From contig JAHIPN010000421.1 in NCBI GenBank assembly GCA_018894595.1, forward strand, positions 1-5,367: DNA of 5,367 bases, given 5' to 3'. The notes beneath the pieces are model-generated. The model was not told the DNA's origin. It saw only the letters and a list, made by a program, of their open reading frames with translations, and made no database searches. Made by a program: the position numbers and the translations under genes. The stretch comes from a bacterium. Its GTDB lineage: Bacteria > Atribacterota > JS1 > SB-45 > 34-128. Below, piece after piece: positions 1 through 5,367 of this stretch (its first letter is position 1; the number at the start of each line of letters is the position of its first letter).

Positions 1-696
1 AGATTCATCAGAAGCAAGGAAGAGATATACATAGGCCACATCCTTGGGTTCTCCCATTCTTCCCAAGGGGGTTCGATTATTAATAAATTCAAGAACTTTC
101 TCAGGTACTTTCTCAGTCATTGGTGTCCGAATAAAACCTGGGGCAACTGCATTTACCCTTATTTGTGCACCTTTACGAGCCAGTTCTTTGGCCCATGTTT
201 TAGTCATTGCTATTATGCCGCCCTTACTGGCTGCGTAATTAGTCTGACCAATATTCCCATAAATTCCTACTATTGATGATGTATTAATAATTGAACCCTT
301 TTGTATTTTCATCATATAGGGCACAACGGCCTGGGTCATATTAAATACCCCCTTAAGGTTCACATTAATTACGGCATCCCAATCTTGTTCAGACATTTTT
401 ACAAGTAATGCATCTCGGGTAATACCAGCATTATTCACTAAAACATCGATTCTGCCATATTTTTGGAATATAGCCTCAAGTGCATTTTTTACACTTTCTC
501 TGTTTGTAACATCTAGTAGATAGGTTTCAATGTTTTTGGAAAATTTCCCAATATCTTCTTTTAGACTTCTAAGTTTTTCCTGAGAAACATCACAGGCAGC
601 TACAAAAGCACCTTCTTGAGCAAACAAAATTGCCGCAACTTTCCCAATACCTCCCGCTGCACCAGTAATAATACATACTTTATCTTTTAATCTCAT
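1..696 (-). CDS. SDR-family 3-oxoacyl-(ACP/CoA) reductase, FabG/PhaB type, 3' end cut by window edge
   Basis: This is a classical short-chain dehydrogenase/reductase that should reduce a 3-ketoacyl thioester with NAD(P)H, most likely acetoacetyl-CoA given the thiolase next door. It reads open for 232 codons from ATG at 696 to the window edge. FabG-type proteins are about 245-250 residues, so only the last 15 or so are missing. Visible motifs are the Rossmann TGAAGGIG at residues 11-18, D62 (LLDVT), NNAG at 88-91, N113 in NVNL, and the catalytic set S141, Y154 and K158 (YAASK). PGFIRTPMT follows at about 188-196. D36 ends the second beta strand (CDVS), a position where an acid usually favours NAD(H) over NADP(H). 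The ATG is preceded by AAGGAGGG with good spacing, in a 19-nt gap after the thiolase stop, so it is co-transcribed with that gene. Fatty-acid FabG is possible, but the neighbours favour acetoacetyl-CoA or 3-hydroxybutyryl-CoA metabolism. The SDR family is certain; the substrate is inferred. Confidence 0.9.
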   Translation of the reverse strand, partial: MRLKDKVCIITGAAGGIGKVAAILFAQEGAFVAACDVSQEKLRSLKEDIGKFSKNIETYLLDVTNRESVKNALEAIFQKYGRIDVLVNNAGITRDALLVKMSEQDWDAVINVNLKGVFNMTQAVVPYMMKIQKGSIINTSSIVGIYGNIGQTNYAASKGGIIAMTKTWAKELARKGAQIRVNAVAPGFIRTPMTEKVPEKVLEFINNRTPLGRMGEPKDVAYVYLFLASDES

Positions 697-715
697 AATA
701 TATTCCCTCCTTTTT

Positions 716-1924
716 CTAACTCCTCACATTCTTCAAAATAACCGCAGTGCCCATACCGCCTCCAACACACAGCGTTGCAAGCCCAACATCTAAATCTCTT
801 TTCTTCATTTCATATAATAGAGTTACTACTATTCTATTACCACTACAACCTATCGGATGGCCAAAAGCAATTGCTCCGCCGTTTACATTTACTCTCTTGT
901 TCAGCCATGTTGGGCTTATATTAAACTTATCCTGCCATCCCTTCCATACTGCTAAGCTTTGAGCAGCAAATGCTTCATTTAACTCTATTAACTCTATATC
1001 TTTCATATTTAATTTTGCTTCGTGTAGAACTTTTTCTGTTGCTGATACTGGCCCTATCCCCATTCTTATCGGTTCTACTGCGGTTTGAGCCCAAGCCACT
1101 ACTTTAGCCAATGGTTTTAAACCTTTCTCTTTAACGTATTTCTCACTTCCTAAAATTACTGCGCTTGCCCCATCATTAATTCCACTTGCATTTCCTGCGG
1201 TTACAGTCCCCTCTTTTTTGAAAGCAGGCCTAAGTTTTGCCAAAGTCTCCATTGTAACATTAAATCGTGGATGTTCGTCTGTGTTAAACAATTTCACCTC
1301 CTTTTTTTCTTTTATTTCTACCGGTACTATTTCATCTTTAAATCTACCTTCTTCTATCGCTACTTTTGCTTTCATCTGACTTTTGTAAGCAAATTCATCT
1401 TGCTCTTGCCTAGATATTTTATATTCTTCTGCCAAAACTTCTGCAGTCATCCCCATGTGCACTTGATTAAATATATCAGTAAGCCCGTCTTTTATCATAT
1501 AATCTTCGAGCTTTACATCACCAAATTTTAAACCAAATCTCGATCTATAAGGTAATAAGTAGGGTGCTTGAGACATATTCTCCATACCTGCAGCTACTAT
1601 TAAATCTGATTTACCCAGAGCAATTTCGGTAGCTCCAAGCATAATAGCCTTCATACCGCTTGCGCACAACATATTTATAGCATAGGCAGGAACTTTATCT
1701 GGTATCCCTGCATATATTGAAGCTTGTCTCCCTGGACCCATGCCTTGTCCAGCCATAAGTATATTCCCTACAACTGTCTCATTAATATCCTCGACATCAA
1801 TATTGGCTTGCTCAATAGTTGATTTTATTGCTATTGCAGCCAGCTTTGGAGCTGGAATATCTTTTAAGCTCCCTCCAAATACACCTATCGGTGTTCTCTT
1901 TGCTCCAAGTATATAAACATCCAT
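716..1924 (-). CDS. Acetyl-CoA C-acetyltransferase (thiolase)
   Basis: This cytosolic thiolase condenses two acetyl-CoA into acetoacetyl-CoA or runs the reverse thiolytic cleavage. At 402 residues it is full length for the family (about 390-400). All catalytic elements are visible: the acyl-accepting cysteine C87 in NMLCASGMKA (84-93), NEAFA at 316-320, H356 in GGAIAFGHPIGCSG (349-362), and the second active-site cysteine C386 in CVGGGMG (386-392). The N-terminal AKRTPIGVFGG (8-18) is typical of the family. AGGAGGAT lies eight nt before the ATG and overlaps the stop codon of the CoA-transferase gene, 12 nt upstream, which implies one transcript and probable translational coupling. The SDR reductase gene follows after 19 nt. 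Thiolase, reductase and CoA-transferase together make or break C4 acyl-CoAs. The sequence does not separate a biosynthetic thiolase from a degradative one with broader chain length, so no gene symbol is given. No damaged motif is seen. Confidence 0.95.
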   Translation of the reverse strand: MDVYILGAKRTPIGVFGGSLKDIPAPKLAAIAIKSTIEQANIDVEDINETVVGNILMAGQGMGPGRQASIYAGIPDKVPAYAINMLCASGMKAIMLGATEIALGKSDLIVAAGMENMSQAPYLLPYRSRFGLKFGDVKLEDYMIKDGLTDIFNQVHMGMTAEVLAEEYKISRQEQDEFAYKSQMKAKVAIEEGRFKDEIVPVEIKEKKEVKLFNTDEHPRFNVTMETLAKLRPAFKKEGTVTAGNASGINDGASAVILGSEKYVKEKGLKPLAKVVAWAQTAVEPIRMGIGPVSATEKVLHEAKLNMKDIELIELNEAFAAQSLAVWKGWQDKFNISPTWLNKRVNVNGGAIAFGHPIGCSGNRIVVTLLYEMKKRDLDVGLATLCVGGGMGTAVILKNVRS

Positions 1925-1932
1925 ATATTTAT

Positions 1933-1939
1933 CCTCCTA
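1933..1939 (-). promoter_or_regulatory. Ribosome binding site of the thiolase gene, overlapping the CoA-transferase stop
   Basis: The minus strand reads TAGGAGG, in which the TAG is the CoA-transferase stop codon. The ATG of the thiolase follows eight nt later. This sharing of bases is a typical mark of a coupled operon. Confidence 0.8.
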
Positions 1940-3238
1940 AATAATTCCTATTTTTTGAGCTTCATTTTTTAGGTAATCTCGAAAGTTGGGAGATGCAACT
2001 TTTATTAATTCCAAAGTGCGTTCCCGTACTGTCTTCCCCCGAAGATGAGCAACTCCATATTCAGTAACCACATAATCGAGTTCTTGACGGGGGATAGTAA
2101 TTGGAGCTCCTTGAGGTAACATTGGAATTATTGTGGAAATCGTCTCTTTTTTCGCTGTGGAACGCAAAGCGATAATTCCTTTTCCATTTTTGCTCTTTAC
2201 TGCTCCTCGGTGGGTATCAAGCTGACCGCCTGTACCGCTAAAATGACGTGTCCCGATTGCTTCAGAACAGACATTTCCGCTTATATCTAACATTAAAGCA
2301 GTATTTATGCTAACCATTTGATCGTTCTGAGAGATAATATAAGGATCATTTACGTAGCTACCCCGAAGCATTAATATTCCAGGGTTATTATTACAAAATT
2401 CGTACAACCTATTTGTGCCTAATTCAAAGGTACAGACGAATTTACCTGGCCAGAGAGTCTTCCGTTTATTGGTAATTACCCCTGCCTCAAATAAATCTAC
2501 CATGCTCTCAGTCAGCATCTCAGTATGTACACCTAAATCTTTCTTATCTTTTAAAAACTGAGCTACTGCATTGGGAATTCCGCCAATTCCTATTTGCATT
2601 GTTGAACCATCTTCTATTAAATTTGCAATATGTTCACCAATCTGGCGTTCTATTTCAGTTGGTTCAATTATCGGTATTTCTGGCATAGGATAATCTGTCT
2701 CCATAATATAATCAATCTCTGAAATATGCACTTGAGTATCTCCGTGGCTTCTGGGGGCATTTTCATTAACTTCAAGAACGACTAAATCAGCTTTTTCAAG
2801 AATATCTTTCTCGTAGGTGACACCGAGAGATAAAGTGAAGTATCCATTTTTATCCATTGGCGAAGCTATTCCGATATACATATTGATTTTTCTATTCTGA
2901 ATCAAATTTGTGGCAGCTTGGTGTAGATTGTTAGGGACATAAGTCATGGTTTTTAATCCCTGTGATACTGCTTTTCTATTTGAGCCATTATAAAACCAAG
3001 AATTATTGATAAATCTCCCTTCACTTTCTTTTGTAGAAAAAAATGGGTAATCCCTCATATTTAAACAGGTAAAAACATTAATATCTTGCAAGGAGGAGGG
3101 TATTTCGTGAAGTTTTGAAAGAAATAACTGTGGTTCAGACGCGGCCATCCCTGCAACTATGGTTATATTAGAATGGACCAAATTTAGAATATAATCAATT
3201 TCGACCTTCTTTTTTTGGTAAATCTTTTTCCAATTCAT
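1937..3238 (-). CDS. Acetyl-CoA hydrolase/transferase family CoA-transferase (4-hydroxybutyrate or butyrate:acetate type)
   Basis: This 433-residue enzyme belongs to the family that includes 4-hydroxybutyrate CoA-transferase, butyryl-CoA:acetate CoA-transferase and acetyl-CoA hydrolase. It should swap CoA between acetate and a short-chain acid through a glutamyl-CoA intermediate. Family marks are the start MNWKKIY, a glycine-rich GIGGIPNAV (217-225), HTEM (238-241) with E240 as the likely catalytic glutamate, GTGGQLDTHRGA (335-346) and the C-terminal VTEYGVAHLRGKT (391-403). The aromatic residue common after the GGQxD aspartate is threonine here (T342). The length is normal for the family. 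The ATG at 3238 lies inside the end of the TetR gene, giving a 44-nt overlap, but it is supported by the conserved MxWKxxY N-terminus and by AAAGGAG nine nt upstream. The thiolase gene begins 12 nt after the stop. Family and mechanism are confident; the preferred acid (butyrate, 3- or 4-hydroxybutyrate, propionate) cannot be read from sequence alone. Confidence 0.93.
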   Translation of the reverse strand: MNWKKIYQKKKVEIDYILNLVHSNITIVAGMAASEPQLFLSKLHEIPSSLQDINVFTCLNMRDYPFFSTKESEGRFINNSWFYNGSNRKAVSQGLKTMTYVPNNLHQAATNLIQNRKINMYIGIASPMDKNGYFTLSLGVTYEKDILEKADLVVLEVNENAPRSHGDTQVHISEIDYIMETDYPMPEIPIIEPTEIERQIGEHIANLIEDGSTMQIGIGGIPNAVAQFLKDKKDLGVHTEMLTESMVDLFEAGVITNKRKTLWPGKFVCTFELGTNRLYEFCNNNPGILMLRGSYVNDPYIISQNDQMVSINTALMLDISGNVCSEAIGTRHFSGTGGQLDTHRGAVKSKNGKGIIALRSTAKKETISTIIPMLPQGAPITIPRQELDYVVTEYGVAHLRGKTVRERTLELIKVASPNFRDYLKNEAQKIGII

Positions 3239-4418
3239 ACCTCTTCACTCCTTTATATAAAATACGAGATAATTTTATTAAATTTCTAACAAAATCAATA
3301 TCTGGTTTCTTACCTAAAATTAACATGTCCATCCCCATATAATGCCCGATACCCATAAGAGATAAAGCAAGAATCTCTGGATCATAAACTCTGAATTCTC
3401 CCTTTGTTTGGGCTTGTTTTATAGGCTTTATATATGATTGTTTAATCTTCTCATAATATTCCATAGCCACATCATTGGCAAAAAATTCTGCGTCTCTTAC
3501 TACAGCATACATATTTGAATGTTTTTTAAAAAATTGTAGAAATGCATAAAAACCTGCAATTTCAGCATCTCGTCGATCTAAAAAATTATTAATAGCTTGC
3601 TTTAATGTTCTTCTTAAATTTGTATTTGTATGCCAAACTAACTTTTCTAAAATTGCCTGTTTATTCTCAAAATAAAGATAAAAAGTGCCCAAGGCAACAC
3701 CTGCCTTGTAAGTTATGTCTGACACTTTAGTCTCTTTAAAACCTCTTGAACCAAATAATTTTTCGGCAGATTGCAGAAGCTTTAATTTTGTTTTATCTTC
3801 TTGTATTTCAATTGGTTCTACTCCGTAATCAAATACTCGATGATTCATGATATGGTCTTCAGGATCTAATCCATGAAGTACAAATTCGGTCAGTTGGGAA
3901 AAGCATTCTTTTGGAAACTCCATTCCTTTCCAAATTGTATAGTAGGTTATTGAAAATCTTACCGGGCCAAGCACGAACCACCTTACAACATCTAACCCAA
4001 ACTCTTGCACTTGCGGTGCTAAGAACTTCTGTAGTGGAGAGTCGAAAATCCATTGAAGTTGCCTTGCCACATCTGCATTATTTAATTCAACTTCGTGTAA
4101 AATACGGATATCTCTAAGATTCTGATAGGCAGCGTCAGCCATCCATTTGTAAAAAATATCTAAAGATTTAGAAGTTTTTTCTTTGGGTAAGACAAGAGAA
4201 GCGACTTGAACTTTAAGATTCTTTAGTGCATTTGTTACTAATTGCTCAAGGATATCGGTTTTATTTGAAAAATGTCTGTAAAAAAGTGATCCATTAATCC
4301 CGGCATGTTCAGTAATCATCGAGATAGAAACATCTCTATAATTATAACTTGAAAATAGATCCTTAGCACTTTCAATAATTTTATCTTTTGTGCTGCCAGT
4401 AAACTCAGCTTGTACCAT
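3195..4418 (-). CDS. Tandem (double) TetR-family transcriptional regulator
   Basis: This 407-residue protein contains two complete TetR units in one chain; typical TetR proteins are about 190-220 residues with one helix-turn-helix. The first DNA-binding domain spans about residues 11-57 (core ITEHAGINGSLFYRHFSNK) and the second about 209-257 (core ITYKAGVALGTFYLYFENK). Equivalent residues fall exactly 200 apart: A39/A239, G40/G240, F46/F246, Y47/Y247, F50/F250, NK 52-53/252-253. Each is followed by an all-helical, ligand-domain-like segment, about 60-185 and 258-395. The linker (about 186-208) reads open, and its ATG (M191) has no ribosome binding site, so this is not two genes misread as one. 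The ATG at 4418 has AGGAGT six nt upstream. It is the first gene of the operon and overlaps the CoA-transferase gene by 44 nt. It is probably an autoregulatory repressor responding to an acyl-CoA or short-chain acid; the ligand is inferred from context only. Confidence 0.93.
   Translation of the reverse strand: MVQAEFTGSTKDKIIESAKDLFSSYNYRDVSISMITEHAGINGSLFYRHFSNKTDILEQLVTNALKNLKVQVASLVLPKEKTSKSLDIFYKWMADAAYQNLRDIRILHEVELNNADVARQLQWIFDSPLQKFLAPQVQEFGLDVVRWFVLGPVRFSITYYTIWKGMEFPKECFSQLTEFVLHGLDPEDHIMNHRVFDYGVEPIEIQEDKTKLKLLQSAEKLFGSRGFKETKVSDITYKAGVALGTFYLYFENKQAILEKLVWHTNTNLRRTLKQAINNFLDRRDAEIAGFYAFLQFFKKHSNMYAVVRDAEFFANDVAMEYYEKIKQSYIKPIKQAQTKGEFRVYDPEILALSLMGIGHYMGMDMLILGKKPDIDFVRNLIKLSRILYKGVKRYELEKDLPKKEGRN
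3248..3254 (-). promoter_or_regulatory. Ribosome binding site of the CoA-transferase gene, inside the TetR coding region
   Basis: The minus strand reads AAAGGAG here, nine nt before the ATG at 3238. It lies within the TetR reading frame, so ribosomes finishing the regulator pass over it and run on 41 nt past the downstream ATG before reaching their stop. It supports the overlapping start and suggests translational coupling of regulator and enzyme. Confidence 0.75.
3648..3794 (-). other. Second TetR-type HTH domain of the tandem regulator
   Basis: This stretch encodes residues 209-257, with the pattern LLQSAEKLFGSRGF (214-227), then VSDITYKAGVALGTFYLYF (232-250) and NK at 252-253. It matches the common TetR consensus more closely than the first domain does. 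An HTH that starts about 200 residues into the chain, with no ribosome binding site before it, shows it is part of the same polypeptide. Confidence 0.92.
4248..4388 (-). other. First TetR-type HTH domain of the tandem regulator
   Basis: This stretch encodes residues 11-57: a helix with the family pattern I-x-x-A-x-x-L-F (15-22), then the turn A39-G40, the recognition helix with SLFYRHF (44-50), and the NK that opens the following helix. The recognition helix differs from that of the second domain (INGSLFYRH against VALGTFYLY), so the two domains need not read the same half-site. Confidence 0.9.
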
Positions 4419-4449
4419 TTTGTTACTCCTGAATCATATTTTACTTTTC

Positions 4450-4486
4450 ATTATAATATATTTATCATTTCTTAAATATAATTATA
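4450..4486 (-). promoter_or_regulatory. Candidate operon promoter: two TATAAT hexamers
   Basis: On the minus strand, perfect TATAAT hexamers occur at 4486-4481 and 4455-4450, placing possible transcript starts roughly 55 or 25 nt before the TetR ATG. Neither has a good TTGACA-like partner at 16-18 bp, so the assignment rests on the -10 elements and position only. In sequence this AT-rich such hexamers are expected by chance. Confidence 0.35.
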
Positions 4487-4488
4487 AT
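4450..4488. repeat. Imperfect inverted repeat before the tandem TetR gene, candidate operator
   Basis: The left arm attataatatattta (4450-4464) and the right arm taaatataattataat (4473-4488) are reverse complements apart from one extra A in the right arm. They are separated by eight bases. Each arm contains ATTATAAT, so both overlap the TATAAT-like -10 candidates of the operon promoter. The site lies 32-70 bp upstream of the regulator's start codon. Position and symmetry suit an autoregulatory TetR operator, but the sequence is almost pure A/T, so chance symmetry is a real alternative. Confidence 0.35.
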
Positions 4489-4587
4489 AGTAAAAACCTT
4501 TTAATATAGGGTTCTTATGTCTTTTCTTGATTAAAGAAGGTGTAATCATTTTTTAATTATAAAATAATATATGAATCATCTATTACA

Positions 4588-4616
4588 TTTATACTACAAA
4601 ATTATTCGTTATGCAA
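4588..4616 (-). promoter_or_regulatory. Alternative weak sigma-A-like promoter
   Basis: The minus strand has TTGCAT (4616-4611), a 17-bp spacer and TATAAA (4593-4588). The spacing is ideal and the -10 matches five of six, but the -35 matches only three of six. It would start a transcript about 160 nt upstream of the TetR gene. It is offered as an alternative to the TATAAT sites nearer the gene. Confidence 0.25.
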
Positions 4617-4817
4617 ACTTAAATATTGACTATTTTGCATTATATTCATTAATATTTCTTGATTATTATTTATTATCAGCTTATTATCTCATTATTATAG
4701 TTAATATAAGCGGTTTACTCTTTATTACTAATATAAACACTATCTTATTTTTATTTCTATTTACTTACAATAAAATATTTCTAAAGATAATCAATTGAAC
4801 TTACTCAGAAGTGTAAT

Positions 4818-4840
4818 ATCTTACAGTTGAAATGTAAAAT
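4818..4840. repeat. 23-bp imperfect palindrome, possible regulator site
   Basis: Arms atcttaca (4818-4825) and tgtaaaat (4833-4840) match as reverse complements at seven of eight positions, with seven bases between them. The size and symmetry resemble operators of dimeric HTH regulators. On the minus strand it overlaps a promoter-like pair, TTTACA (4838-4833) and TACACT (4815-4810) spaced by 17 bp. It lies about 400 bp upstream of the tandem TetR gene. No other copy of the site is visible in the window. Confidence 0.3.
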
Positions 4841-4843
4841 ACT

Positions 4844-4863
4844 AAAGGAATAAAAAGGAATAA
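4844..4863. repeat. Short direct repeat, two copies of aaaggaataa
   Basis: Two perfect, adjacent 10-bp copies (4844-4853 and 4854-4863) lie in the intergenic region beside the 23-bp palindrome. Their function is not evident. They may be a simple replication-slippage duplication. Confidence 0.6.
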
Positions 4864-4929
4864 AAATGTGGGAATGGGGAATAGTTTAAAAATAGCTATG
4901 AACCTACAAAATGAAGTATACCAATATAT

Positions 4930-4958
4930 CAATACTATATGATAGAAGCAAAGTATCG
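4930..4958. repeat. Weak hairpin downstream of glpK
   Basis: Arms caatact (4930-4936) and agtatcg (4952-4958) can form a seven-pair stem, including one wobble pair in the glpK-sense RNA, around a 15-nt loop, beginning about 36 nt after the glpK stop. The stem is AT-rich and has no T-run after it in the glpK direction, so it is a poor intrinsic terminator; a transcript end or decay barrier is only possible. Confidence 0.2.
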
Positions 4959-4994
4959 TAATTTTTAATTATCTCTGAAACATATATTTAAAAA

Positions 4995-5367
<373 letters not shown>

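Larger units (their letters stand above)
4419..4994. other. 576-bp AT-rich intergenic region with no convincing gene
   Basis: Between the glpK stop and the tandem TetR start lies a stretch that is clearly richer in A and T than the genes on either side. I see no tRNA-like or rRNA sequence, no transposase and no CRISPR repeats. One open frame on the plus strand (4571-4798) has low-complexity I/L/Y/N composition and no ribosome binding site, so I treat it as non-coding. The region should carry the operon promoter and operators, described separately. No strong GC-rich hairpin followed by a T-run, the classical intrinsic terminator for glpK, can be seen. Confidence 0.7.

Noticed and set aside
44..238. 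Open frame on the plus strand opposite the SDR gene
   Set aside because: It overlaps the conserved C-terminal half of the SDR on the other strand and has no ribosome binding site or recognisable family.
1271..1531. Open frame on the plus strand opposite the thiolase gene
   Set aside because: The frame lies wholly antisense to a fully conserved thiolase. Its Phe/Tyr-rich sequence mirrors the AT-rich codons of the real gene.
3846..3848. ATG in the linker between the two TetR units as a possible separate start for the second unit
   Set aside because: No Shine-Dalgarno sequence precedes it, and the frame is continuous with the first unit, so a single fused protein is the simpler reading.
3859..4117. 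Open frames on both strands inside the first half of the tandem TetR gene
   Set aside because: The TetR frame is continuous and conserved here. The alternative frames have no ribosome binding sites or domain features.
4626..4655. Plus-strand TTGACT with a TAATAT at 18-bp spacing, promoter-like
   Set aside because: There is no plus-strand gene for it to serve, and such matches are expected by chance in sequence this AT-rich.
4571..4798. 75-codon open frame on the plus strand that could be a small membrane protein
   Set aside because: There is no Shine-Dalgarno sequence before the ATG, and the composition (I, L, Y, N, F) is what translated A/T-rich non-coding DNA gives. The hydrophobic look follows from base composition. 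No family resemblance is seen.
4866..4889. Seven-codon mini-frame MWEWGIV with an AAGGA-like sequence upstream, resembling a Trp-rich leader peptide
   Set aside because: It lies on the plus strand, and no plus-strand gene follows in the window; the DNA downstream is the antisense of glpK. No attenuator-like alternative hairpins are visible.

Overview
The window is AT-rich and fits a low-GC Firmicute, of clostridial or halanaerobial type. The genes carry strong AGGAGG-type ribosome binding sites, are packed tightly, and encode anaerobe-type acyl-CoA enzymes. No 16S gene or other phylogenetic marker is present, so this placement is an inference from base composition, Shine-Dalgarno sequences and gene content. 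All recognisable genes lie on the minus strand, so transcription runs from high to low coordinates.

Layout in transcription order: (1) 5367-4995 holds the 3' end of a glycerol kinase gene (glpK), cut by the window edge. (2) 4994-4419 is a 576-base, extremely AT-rich gap with no convincing gene. It holds several promoter-like hexamers, a 23-bp imperfect palindrome, and a 39-bp inverted repeat just before the next gene. (3) 4418-3195 encodes a double TetR-family regulator: two complete TetR units in one chain, with the helix-turn-helix domains exactly 200 residues apart. (4) 3238-1937 encodes an acetyl-CoA hydrolase/transferase-family CoA-transferase (4-hydroxybutyrate or butyrate:acetate type). 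Its start lies 44 nt inside the regulator gene. (5) 1924-716 encodes an acetyl-CoA C-acetyltransferase (thiolase). (6) 696 to the left edge encodes an SDR-family 3-oxoacyl reductase of FabG/PhaB type, missing only its last residues.

Genes 3 to 6 look like one operon: a 44-nt overlap and then gaps of 12 and 19 nt, each gene with its own strong ribosome binding site. Together the enzymes would interconvert acetyl-CoA, acetoacetyl-CoA and 3-hydroxybutyryl-CoA and move CoA between short-chain acids. The first-gene regulator probably senses an acyl-CoA or short-chain acid and controls its own operon. The direction (short-chain acid use or formation) cannot be decided here because the operon probably continues past the left edge.

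The most unusual item is the tandem TetR regulator and its possible cognate sites upstream. The enzymes themselves look intact and ordinary for their families.
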